Both the position numbers and the translations under genes were made by a program. Below, one piece after another: positions 1 through 11,100 of a stretch of DNA of 29,822 nt. The DNA comes from Didymodactylos carnosus (taxonomy: Eukaryota > Rotifera > Eurotatoria > Philodinida > Philodinidae). The notes beneath the pieces were generated by a model. The model worked only from the letters and a program-made list of their open reading frames with translations. It made no database searches and had not been told where the DNA came from. The first letter of the stretch is position 1. Each line of letters starts with the position of its first letter. The stretch lies in NCBI GenBank assembly GCA_905250885.1, contig CAJNOQ010001631.1, positions 1-29,822 on the forward strand, in the 5' to 3' direction.

Positions 1-1123
1 GGCAAAAATGGGTTATTTCACGTCATATAGGTTTTCACTAGGTTTTTGGAACTCATTTGAAAAATAAATGTTGCCATCAGATTCAGCGTGGTTGATTACC
101 TATGTTTCCATTCGTCTTCGGAATTACTTCACCTAAAGAAGTATCGATCCTGAGACTCTCAGGAACTGCGATGCCACACCTGAACCAGGGAAAATTAAGA
201 GTCCACTTGGCTTCTATTTTGCAGAGGCCCTAAGAAGTTGTAAGTTAAGGGGAAAAAGAGCTTGAGATAGAGGATGGATGCTGTGGTTTAGGACAGTAAT
301 GAAAACTGTAAGACAGTTCTTTCTAAAGTTTTCTAGAAGAAGTTTAAACAGATTCTCAGGTGAAGCGTGAAGCCTTTCTGATAATTCTAGACAATTTGCG
401 ACTCAATATCCGACTGGGTTATTTCGTTACAGAAACTGTTTCCCGACCTGTTTCATTAGTACAATGTATGCAGACATCTGGTTGACAGCAAGTATGTTAT
501 TATAAAGTAGACATTCTAACCTTTTACTTTTAAACTTCAGAGAAAATCCAAGCACAAATTCAACTTGTGAGGTAAATAAATGTTCTAATAATAACAGAAC
601 CGGCACAGTTCTGAAAGTCGAGAGGCGCCTGGTTCAAAATACGCGAATGGATCATGAGCATAAGAAAGTTAATTCTGGAGAGCTCAAAAAGGACAATTTC
701 ATGCTTGATTATTTTATAAAAAGGGGCACATGGGAAGGAAGAAGAAAACGTATATTCCGTGCGACTATTTCGGAAAAGCTCAAGGCTTCAGTCAGTTTTT
801 CGTGTCTATACTTAACATGATCGTCGTACTGTAGTTGGTTTTCAAGTTTATATACCAAGCTTGTGTAGCATTAGTATAAGCAAAGTTCTTAAGCAGCAGA
901 ATATATATAGAAAAGAAATTCATGCGAATAGAGGAGGCGTTATGATATTATAAGTAATCATATTGTGGTAAACATAAATATATTTGTCCGAAGATGCTTG
1001 AAACGGCTGCTATCATTAAACCTAATCTGCATTTTCTCTACAGTTTCTCTAACAACCACATCATCAGAAAGTATCGACATCTATCCTAAGGCTCAAACAT
1101 GCAGAAATATCATTCACTGAAGT
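1..1123. other. Intergenic flank, no gene recognised
   Basis: No convincing open frame on either strand, and base composition is slightly less AT-rich than the rest of the window. I see no RNA gene and no known repeat family. A short CA tract lies just after it (about 1135-1156). Confidence 0.5.
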
Positions 1124-1229
1124 TTTATTCAGGTTCACACACACACAACACACAAGTATATTGCCGTTCTTGCACAATTAGTCTTGAATAATACTTAATT
1201 TGATTTCAAGCATTTGAGCGAGTTTTATT
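1124..1229 (-). promoter_or_regulatory. Candidate polyadenylation signals of the unknown-protein gene
   Basis: Two AATAAA hexamers on the minus strand (TTTATT at 1224-1229 and 1124-1129) lie about 260 and 360 bases after the stop codon. In AT-rich DNA this motif is common by chance. Confidence 0.25.
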
Positions 1230-1490
1230 GAAGGATTAGTGTGGCTTCTATATAATTTATGCAAAGCATGTAGAATACATGCTCCTATTTGTAAACGCAG
1301 AATGCCGTACATATTGCTGCCAACTAGATGATAAGCGCTTTGATGATCAATATCAGGGCTTACCTGAAGGTGAGTATACGATTACAATATTCAATGCACT
1401 TTACGAGAGATTTTACTACTTCGATTGCGCGAAACAGTAGTCCTGAATGTCTGCTCTCGAACTAATAGTGTCTTAGAAATATAGTCCTGC

Positions 1491-2126
1491 TTACTTTCTT
1501 GGTTTTGGTATGCCACACACACTGTCATCGCTGTCAAAGTCCATTTCTTCATTCACTTTTGAAATATACGGCCGACTTCTATTCAATTTTCTACTTTGAT
1601 TGTTAATATTATCTACTTTTGTCAACAACGATGTTGGTGCCGTTCGATGTGTGATAGAATCGAGTGATTTGTATCTTAGAATAGCCGCTTTATTATTATC
1701 TTGATAGTCAATTTCACTCGACGATGAATTGTGGCTTGTAAGACGAGTTGATGAATCGGCTAAACGTTGTCTTGATAATGGGTTTGACGGGTGTAGCGAG
1801 TAAGAAGATGCCACGATATTTTTCGACTGAGAAGTCGCTGCTGTTGTTGGTGTTAGTTGATGATCGCCTAACTCATCGACACTTTTCGAACGTTTCATTT
1901 GTTTTCGTCGATGAAATCGTCGACGTGATTTTCCACTCGATGTATCTTCTTCGTTCGGTATTTGATTCGTCGTTATTGACCGAGATGAAGCTGAAGATTG
2001 CCTGCCATTTGTATGAATATTATGAGATGATGCTGGTGTGAATGATGACGGTTGTGATTGATGGTGATAATGATATAATGATGGATGATCGAGTTTCTGA
2101 TATTTCGTATTAGCAAACTGTTGCGA
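1491..2126 (-). CDS. Unknown-protein gene, exon 6 (terminal)
   Basis: After aattttag it reads SQQFANTKYQKLDHPSLYHY (residues 1133 on). It has a basic patch KSRRRFHRRKQ followed at once by MKRSKSVDEL (Ser1214), later ILRYKSLDSI (Ser1286), and the tail DSDDSVCGIPKPRK, stop (TAA 1493-1491). The final AAA|gtaagc also looks like a splice donor, so an alternative C terminus beyond 1494 is possible. Confidence 0.75.
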   Translation of the reverse strand, partial: SQQFANTKYQKLDHPSLYHYHHQSQPSSFTPASSHNIHTNGRQSSASSRSITTNQIPNEEDTSSGKSRRRFHRRKQMKRSKSVDELGDHQLTPTTAATSQSKNIVASSYSLHPSNPLSRQRLADSSTRLTSHNSSSSEIDYQDNNKAAILRYKSLDSITHRTAPTSLLTKVDNINNQSRKLNRSRPYISKVNEEMDFDSDDSVCGIPKPRK

Positions 2127-5100
2127 CTAAAATTTAGAAAGAGAGTGATAACACGTAACAAATCTTGAACTCTTTTTAAAATAATGATACTTCGAAAAGT
2201 GCGTGCATAACCATGCCTTAAACACCATGCGAAGGGGTAGTTGCTAAATTATCAAGAGTTTATAAGATCTGACCCACCATAAGTGTCTCTAGTGCTCATA
2301 AAAAAGTACTGTTGTGAGTTTGCCTTCTTACCATGGATTTATTCGGACCTTGTACGAGTGAGTTCGTTCCGTTATAATTAAGATTATCGTTACTATTACT
2401 GTTATTTAACAATAGATGTAGTGAATTTTGCGATAATGACGTCTTTACATTATTATTGTCAGAAAAGGGAGGATTAGGCACAAGGAAATCAGAATTTTGA
2501 ACATTCGTTTTTATCATGCCGTATGTAGCCGATAATGAAGATGACGTGCTAGGATTATTGTTACGTGCCTTTTGATAGTCATTGCTGCTGTACAATGGTC
2601 TAACATTAACAGTGCTGTTGCGAGATTTTGAAGGTAATTGTTGTTGCTGTGGATAAACTTTATACGGTTCAACTTTAGCAATGTTTTTCATCATTGTTGG
2701 ATATTGTTTTTGTGTGGATATTGTTGTTGTAGGCTTTTCATATTCTTGTAAACGACGAAAACGGTAAGCATCAAATGACCAATCGACTGTAGCCATTTTA
2801 GATGGCATTCCACGTTGTTTAGAATCTCGTAATAAAGAAGCTGTTGTTGTTGTTGTAGTAGCAGGAGAATCGATACTGGAATAGAGAGACAAGAGGAATT
2901 CTTTAGAATGATGACATGAAGGCAGCAGATGTAACTACTAGAATAAACTTTTTTCTTGTTTGACAGTTCAACATTAAATAAATGATATGTGCTGGAATTA
3001 TCAACTTTTCTTCGTTAATGATGCGAGTAAATGACTGATTCTATATATCATAGACGTAGTTACGTCATACACATTGTTTACATAGTATAGATGATACAAA
3101 TTACCCAAATCAAAATACCGTCATTGTATTGTTATGTCACTCTACTAGCACTACTATTAATTGTTTCGAGCTTCGTTAAAAAATCATTAATCGAGGAAGT
3201 GAATCTCAAGCGCTTCCTTCTTTCTGACAACAAGGATTGATAAATTCTCAAAGATTAGGCTAATGAACTATATGATCTTCACACGATAATACAGGCTTGG
3301 CTCTTTCTATTTTCAGACATGTTATTGGATCATTGTGATTTATAAGACAAATAAAATAAAAATCTGTCTTCTATAAACACAACAAAATGGATAACAAAGA
3401 CTATTCTTTTCATCAGAAATCTATCCGTAGTACCTAGATATTGTTAGGAGATCAAAGGTACCTTAACTATGTTATAAAGAACAATGATTTGTAAATATGA
3501 TCGTAGTGTTAATAGAAAACTCGACCTCAACTTTTTTTAGTTTATTCTAACCGCAATCGCGCTTGGGTCTTGAACTCGCGCCATAACTGAGACGAATCGT
3601 TAATGCAATTCTGTATAACTTTTTGGATTAATATTTAGAGTCTTGTAGTGTTCGCGCTTATTTATTACGTACAACGTGATGCTTCGTCGCATACATCTGT
3701 GATTTCCTTATTGTAAGTGCTCATATGTATACCAGGAGAAATCAGTTTTATCTCGTTTTATTCTAAGTTACATTTCGGTCGTATGCCAACTGATCAATAC
3801 AATGGATAAGCATACAGATATCTGACAACGAAGTTTCTGACACGAAAGCAGTCGTGTGTTAGATGAAAGCACAAAAAGACGGTTTTGATAAAAATCTGTT
3901 TCCCTCAATATTTTCTTCTAAAAACTAGTTCTTCCATATATATATATTAGAGCACTTTATTAGAAGAAAAAAGGAGTTATGAGAATTTTTCTACAAGACC
4001 TAAATCATACCATTGAATATCTAGTGTAACACGACTATCTCTAAAGAAGATTAAACTTGTTCAAGTTTGGGTGTATGGTGTAAGAAAGTGAATTCTGACA
4101 AGACTACATATGTTGTACAGCATATGGATTGGTAACTACCATATGACTATTAATTATTTCAAATAGAAAAACGGCAGCATTTTTAAAATATCCTTATATT
4201 TCGGAACTCATTCAACATATGCGAATGAAAGAACAAAAAGTATTAAAATCTTTCATTTACAACTATTAGAGAATCAAACCATCTTTTCCCCAATCTGTAC
4301 AATTAATAATCTAAAAAAAGACTGAGCAAATCTTCCTTGAGGGGGGAGGGCTGAGCTTATTCTAGCCTACCCGCTGACTACTTCGCTAAATAATAGTTTT
4401 TCTAGTAGTTAGAAACACAGCGCAGTCCACTAAACAAAAGAAAAAGAAAAATCATTATTTTCTTTACCATTAGTGGTCTTTACGACGTGTGGCATTTATG
4501 AATACGTGTATATATTTAGATAATACCATTCCATACACTGATTAATCTTAGTATGTGACCATTTAATCATTCACAACTGAATAAACTAAGGTTCTTGTAA
4601 CTATTAATTATTTCATAGAAAATAGGGCAGAGTTTATGAAAATATGTTCATATTTCGGAACTCAGTCATTATAGGCGAATTAGAGTACATAATAAAAACA
4701 TATCTTCAATTCTTTCATCAACAGCTGTCTATCTTTTTCCAAATCTATATAATCAAGAACAATCAAAGAAACAGAAAACTTGGTATGAAAGGGAAAAGAA
4801 GATTTTTTTATAATAAAATAAATACAACTTCCAAGTTCCAACTATTAGTATTTAACTGTTGAAAGCTTAGAAATTAATGAAACAAATACTGGTACGAATC
4901 GTCATAATCAATAAAGCTGCAATTCTCTAGTGATAAATAAAGAATATATTGAACTATTATAAAGATTCCATATGATTCTCAAAAATGCCTATTTACTCAA
5001 CTAGCTAGTGAAAATTAGACATAGTTTACGAAGATAATCATAAAATAGTATATATAAATCTTTATTTATCATTGATAATCTATGCATTGTGCCGAGCAAA

Positions 5101-8100
5101 TCACAATCGTTTTGTGGGGGTATTGCATGATGATCAGTTGTCTTAATAGGAGAGCATATCTAAATCTGATGCGATTCGAAAATTGACTACAATTACCTTT
5201 GTAAGGAAGAATCATTCAATCAATTTTGAAGATTGTTTTGAGAAGAAGTTTTCGAGAAAATTAGATAATAAGCAACGCTTTTAGTGTTTACTCCATATAT
5301 TCGCAATAAACGTTATATTTTATGAAGAAGAATGTCTTTCTTTCTTTCTGAATGTAGACAATTATGTAAATTAAACGTAGATCAAGTCTTTTTGGAACTT
5401 CAATAGATCTTGATATTTTTAGTACGTTTACTTTTGTTAGCTTAGATGTTGCGGCTAATAAAAGGGAGTAAAAGTTCTAAAAATTTGTTGAAAAAACTAC
5501 TAGATCCCGTATTGTTGATACCTAATCACTTGAAGTGTTTTTGTATTCATGCTTCTGGATCCATGCGATTTTTATACGCTATACTGCTTTTCTAGCAATT
5601 CCAAAAGTTTAGTACGTGATCGCTCTGTGCTATAGTAGTCAAATATCGAACCATTAAAGCAATAAAATTTGTTGCTCAATATATATCTATTCATTCTATA
5701 CTAGAGATTTACTTCATCCTTTAGTGACGAAACTACTAAATCAAAGAGAAAAATACGTTGATCATACTAAAGGTTATTTGCTTTACTATAATGAAAGAAT
5801 TGAATATCGATTAAAACAGTGAATATCAAAGACTAAATCACGCTATTTCTTTCTCCTTAGCTCGAATCTGATTCCACCAGAAGTTATTAGTTTTTTTAAA
5901 CTCAATCTGTAAGATCGAAAAATTTTGAATTAAACGAGCATCCTACTAAATCATCTAATAGGCTAGTGTCTGGAGAAAATGTAATAACAACACAAATCTC
6001 GATTCATAAAGATTCTAGACCATAATGAGTCTGATAGTACATTACTTCTGATTAATTTGGAATTAAGTACTAGACTTCTGGAAAACTAACTTTTCAGATA
6101 AAACTGAAAAAATTTCCCTTTACGCTATTATTTTGTAGCAAAAGAATAAATAAACTTTTTCTCGAATACAAATGTACGTATGATCATTTTGATATGTGTA
6201 AAAAAGTTTTTCGCAAATTTTTGATTCTGTAAGTTTTACACTGGAGCTGTTCGTCCGTGAAGGGCATTGGAAGCTGTGTGTGGTCGAAGTCAAATTTTAC
6301 GTACTTTAGGTGATAATTCAATAGTTAATCTTTCGATCACTTATTTACGGTTACTGGTTAATGGTCGATAATTCTAGAGAGACTCTGGAAAATCACTGAT
6401 CGAAAAAATAGTAAACAGCATGCGATGGAGAATTTAACATCTATACGAGTTAGCCTTATAATTTCTCTTCAAACTGATACAGCGATCCGATACTTGCAGC
6501 ATGTAAATGACTTTGCTGGTAGTCGTTTTTTGTACAAATTCTGTACTCTTTCATGATAGCCTTTGATTGAGTCGAAAACCCATGCAAAGATGATGGTCGA
6601 TCTTCTTGATCATTGCAATAACATTTGTTTCGCTGTCAAATGGTACTTTATAGCTGATGTAGAGATCGATTTACTACACTCCAATCCGGAACTTATGAGT
6701 CAGCGTTAAATTATCGCTGATAGTGAAGCAAATGTTATCACGATGATCCAGAAGATCGACAATTCATCTTTGCATGGATTTTTGACTCAATCGAATGCTA
6801 TCATGAAAAAGTACAGAATTTCCAGAAAAACGATCACCTACAAATACATGCACATGCTACAAGTGTCAAGTTGAAGAAACGGAATTATATTTCGTTTGCA
6901 TCACATTAGCAGCTTTTCGACAGTAAAAAAATACAGGGTGTTCCAAAAGTCATCAGGGATAAAAGATTGTAATAACTCCGTCATTTCGTAACCGAACTTC
7001 AAGGTTGTTTTTTTTCTTTGATAGAGAAATGTTCCACGTTTTATTTCATACGATTGGAAACTCTTGTTAATATTTGAAAAATGCATGGGTTTATTATGGT
7101 GAAATTCAAATTTTTGGGTTCTATTTTTTAATAAATTATGTACTGCAAAACTTTTAGAAAGGACCATAAATAACTTTTAATATTAAAATATAGTAGATGA
7201 TGTTTCCTTTCATATAACAGAATAATTATTTGATTTTGTTGAAAAATGATTGGATAGTGTGGATTTTTTCAGCCGTCGTTGTTCTATACTAGCATCTGGA
7301 AAAGTACAAAAGAGTAATCAAAAATGTTTTTCAGGTAAAGTTAACTAATAAAATGAACAACCATTAATGGAATTTCATACAAAGAAGGTAGTCCTACAAA
7401 CTGGAATGGTTTGGAAGTCTGTAAAAGGTTGTATCAGGCTATTGCAGAAGCTGGAATTCGTAGCTCATCTTGATAAAGAGAAATTAACTTCTTTTTGATA
7501 AAACTTCAAATTGAACAAAGTATTTGAATATGTAAGATTGGAGAGCAATCCGAGATTGAGCTGTAGTACGATTCTGACAAAGATTTCGTTCAATTACAAC
7601 AAGCTCAACATTCTTATGCACTATTATAAGTACGTGTACAACCAGGTGTTGTAAGTTTTATTATCTTTCAGCACTGGCTTTTTTTATATAAAAATTTCTA
7701 AATATATGAAATAAAACTTGGAATGTTCTTCTATCAAACAAAAACGCAACCCTGACGTTTGGTTAAGAAATGGCTGAGCTATTACAATTTTTTATCCATG
7801 GTGACTTTTTTCAACACTCTGTACATATGCGTGCTGACAGGAAAGCACAAAAAGTACACTATTTATAAGATCACCACCGTATCACCTTACACAGGATAGG
7901 TTAGAAGAGAACACTACTAAAAATAATAAAGAAAAAACCAACAAAAGCAGCAAAAAAGATAACACTGATGAGTCAGGTACATTAAAACTGTAAAAAAAAC
8001 TTTCAATACTGTCTTAAACTGTGTCATTGAGTAATTGTTGACCATACGTTGTGACAAGACGTTTTAGCCTACAGCCGTTAGAAAAAAGGATGGCCAGGCA

Positions 8101-11100
8101 ACATGAGCTTTCGTGACCACTACACTGAAACCTTCACTTGGCTGCTATTCATTCTCACATAGATGAAACGATCTGATCTTCGATCGTGCAGCGGCTCAAT
8201 AAACTCTCTCTACTTCAAAGTTAGAAATGTCTGTTTGGTTAATCCGCATTTTAAAAAATAGAGAAGACGAAAATATTTGCGCCGCAGAGATAGGTCAGTA
8301 GTTTGACGATAGGAGTTTAAGATTTTTTCTGAGCTAAGAGACCGAACCATCAAATTTTTTGCGTATGAGTCAAACCACTAGTTTAGTTAGTTTGTCTAAA
8401 AATGATCCATACCACTCACTATTGTAAAGATAAAAATACAACAATAATTTAGTTTACTTAAAATGCGTGCCTTATAGATAGATAAACGGAAAAACATCGG
8501 CCTCCGACTAAAAATTAATCCAAGATTTATATAACTTGCTACAGTAATGGAGTGAGCTAGTGTTGGAAAGATAAATTTAAAAAGGTTCTTTCGGGTATGT
8601 CGTAATAGTATTGGAAGCTACTGCCAGTATTTTTTGCTTTTTAATTCATAACTGCACTGTATTTTTCTTCTTAAATGATTGAAACAAGAAAAGAATGTTT
8701 TATGTACATACGTTTTTTCATACAGCACAATGCATATTTGTCTAAAACTTTCTGACTCAAATGCTTCTCGAAAGCTTTTTTTCTAATCCGATCTCGATTC
8801 GGTTCGCCAAACAATTCAACATTAGATGGGACACAACTTTACAAGTGGGATAGCGCTAAGACATCGCCAATTCCAGTATGATTGAGAAAACAAAAAATTG
8901 GTGCAATTATTCGTATCTACCTACTTCAATCAAATTTTGAAAAAACAATCTAAAAAATCACTAATTTTTAAAGTTATAATATTAATAATGTTTCGTTTAT
9001 GTATCAACGAATAATACTAAAAAACATTTTTTGTTTATGGTAATAAAGTAAAATCTCGATTCATGCACTGAAGTAGAAGGCTACACAAACTTATAAGTGA
9101 ATATATCTCAATGTGTATTTTAACTAAAAGACACATACCTACGAATATAGTAGTAATGTTAAGTCGTCAAAAAACAAAATGAATGTATGTATGACATATT
9201 TTTAAAATATAGCATATTATTTGATATAAGGACAAAAAAGACTTCATGACTCAACGATTGGTTATAACGACAACAGACAAGATTCATGATTATCACATAC
9301 AACAAACTCGCAGGTAAGAATAAATCGATGAAAAGCCAAGTTTCATACTTGTTGAAAGATCTCTCATTTTACTTATAGATAAGGTTAGATAGTCGTTATA
9401 AAATTTTTCGCTGAATTTCATTATATGTTGAATTCATTCTTAGAAATGTATTTATGAAAACGCAGCGAACATGTTCACTTGCCTACAGCTAGCATCTTTT
9501 AAATACAAAAAATTCTACTTGTTATTGAAAGGAATACAAGTAGAAGGACATTTTTTTCGTTTTTCATTGACATTTCACAGCTAGAATTGAGTAGTTCATA
9601 AACATATACACACAAAAGAGGCGAGTAAAAAAGGTAAGTGGCACTTAAAAATTTACATTCAAACTTATGTATATTGTGAGCAAGGTTGTTCAAAATAATT
9701 ACGGCAATTGTTTTGATCATAGGTTAAGTAAAGTATGACATTACTATTGAACAGCCAACCAACAGAAAGCACGGTTTTATCTTGTGCACATTGAACCGTA
9801 TGACAACCTGATGACATGTCGATGTGCCTTTTTATTGACCTCTTCTCTGATAAAATGTTGATGGGTGAAGACTAAAAAGCATTTTTACAGGAAATATTTT
9901 CCCATGAGAAAGACTACACTATATCTATCTACAGAGTAATAATAATAATGTACTGATTTTAATAATTCTTTTGAAAAAATTCTTCGTATATAAAGTGTTT
10001 AAATTTATACTAGTTTTTACTGTTTGTCACCAACATCTATTATTTTCTATTTTAAATTAGTGCTAATGATTTGCCAATTAATACATTTATCGCCAATTAT
10101 GATATAAATAGTCTTCACTTGATAAAAAAATAGTCATATAAATTTTCTTTTCTAGAAGGTCATGCACACTAGTCTACTTGTTGTGTCTAACAATTATTTT
10201 CAAGATAATTTGAGGATCGTAGTAGACATTTTATCCATGATATATAGACTTTTCTTCTGAAAATGATATACTCGCAATGATTCTAAAATATCTTTGCCTC
10301 AAAGATGTTAAATTCAATACATAAATTCTTCTTCAATTACATCTATTACATTTTAGTCGGCCCTTATACAAAGTTTTTTGTGAAAATAATTCACGTAATC
10401 AAAAAAAACAGTCGACTTTATTCACAGTGTTGAAGGTGAATCTCAAATAATTTGAGAAGTAAAGAGGATATCATCTTAGACTCGTTATTTAATAGATAAT
10501 AAAGCAGTTTAACATACCATTCTACTGTTTTTTGACTTTTTAATATTGGCTTTTTAATAGTTCTGTGAGATGTTGATGGTGATAAATCTTGATCTTGTTG
10601 TATGACTGTTGGCTTCGTGATGTTTCGTTTGTTATTATTATCGTTATTTAAATTAAAAATTGAATTTTTATCTAAGCTTGTATCATTATTTTGTTTTGTT
10701 GTTATTGAACGATTATTAAGATCTTTATTATTTGAAAATATTATCGAATCAATTTTGGTTTTTGTTGGTATAACTTCAGTAACAGATCGTTGTTTTCTCG
10801 ATGGATCATCCGAAAATCGTCTATTTTGATCAATATCAATATCTAAATAGTGTGATGAGTTTTGTTGCTGTTCATTATCAGATATTCTTTGATTTAATGG
10901 CGTTGTTGTCGATGATCTCAAATCATTTGATGATTTATTAGCAAATAATTCTCGTAATTTTTCTACACATGAACCATCACGTACAATCGTTGATAACGGT
11001 CGAGTTTTGATTTCATCATTCTCATCATCATTATCATCGTTATTAATAGTTGCAACACTCTTACTACGAGATAATAATGGACGATGATTATGAATTACAT

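Larger units (their letters stand above)
6932..7823. mobile_element. Non-autonomous Tc1/mariner-type element with 117-bp terminal inverted repeats
   Basis: TA dinucleotides at 6932-6933 and 7822-7823 flank ends reading CAGGGTGTTCCAAAAGTCAT (left, from 6934) and CAGAGTGTTGAAAAAAGTCA (right, read inward from 7821). The repeats continue in parallel for about 117 bases (6934-7050 against 7705-7821), with shared blocks such as TTGTAATA-CTC, TTTGATAGA-GAA and TTTTATTTCATA. The TA target and a CAGGGTGT end suit the IS630-Tc1-mariner superfamily. The 654-bp interior has no long open frame and no recognisable transposase, so this is a relic or non-autonomous copy. The two repeats differ by roughly a fifth of bases, indicating age. 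Confidence 0.8.
2876..10517 (-). other. 7.6-kb intron 4 of the unknown-protein gene
   Basis: Bounded by donor gtatgt (10517) and acceptor tattccag (2876). It holds a diverged direct repeat near 4.1/4.6 kb, an imperfect palindrome at 6.46-6.89 kb and a TA-flanked inverted-repeat element at 6.93-7.82 kb. The remaining stretches (2876-4145, 4760-6455, 7824-10517) show only short chance open frames. Confidence 0.6.

Noticed and set aside
1748..2041. 97-codon plus-strand open frame
   Set aside because: It is the antisense shadow of the last exon of the unknown-protein gene.
3565..3590. Sequence like a tRNA/SINE B box on the minus strand (gcgagttcaagaccc)
   Set aside because: The T-arm does not pair and no A box lies at the right distance, so there is no tRNA or SINE call.
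6901..7167. 88-codon minus-strand open frame
   Set aside because: It reads through the left terminal repeat of the mariner-type element and does not resemble a transposase.
10602..10829. Plus-strand Leu/Phe-rich open frame
   Set aside because: Antisense shadow of the largest exon of the unknown-protein gene.
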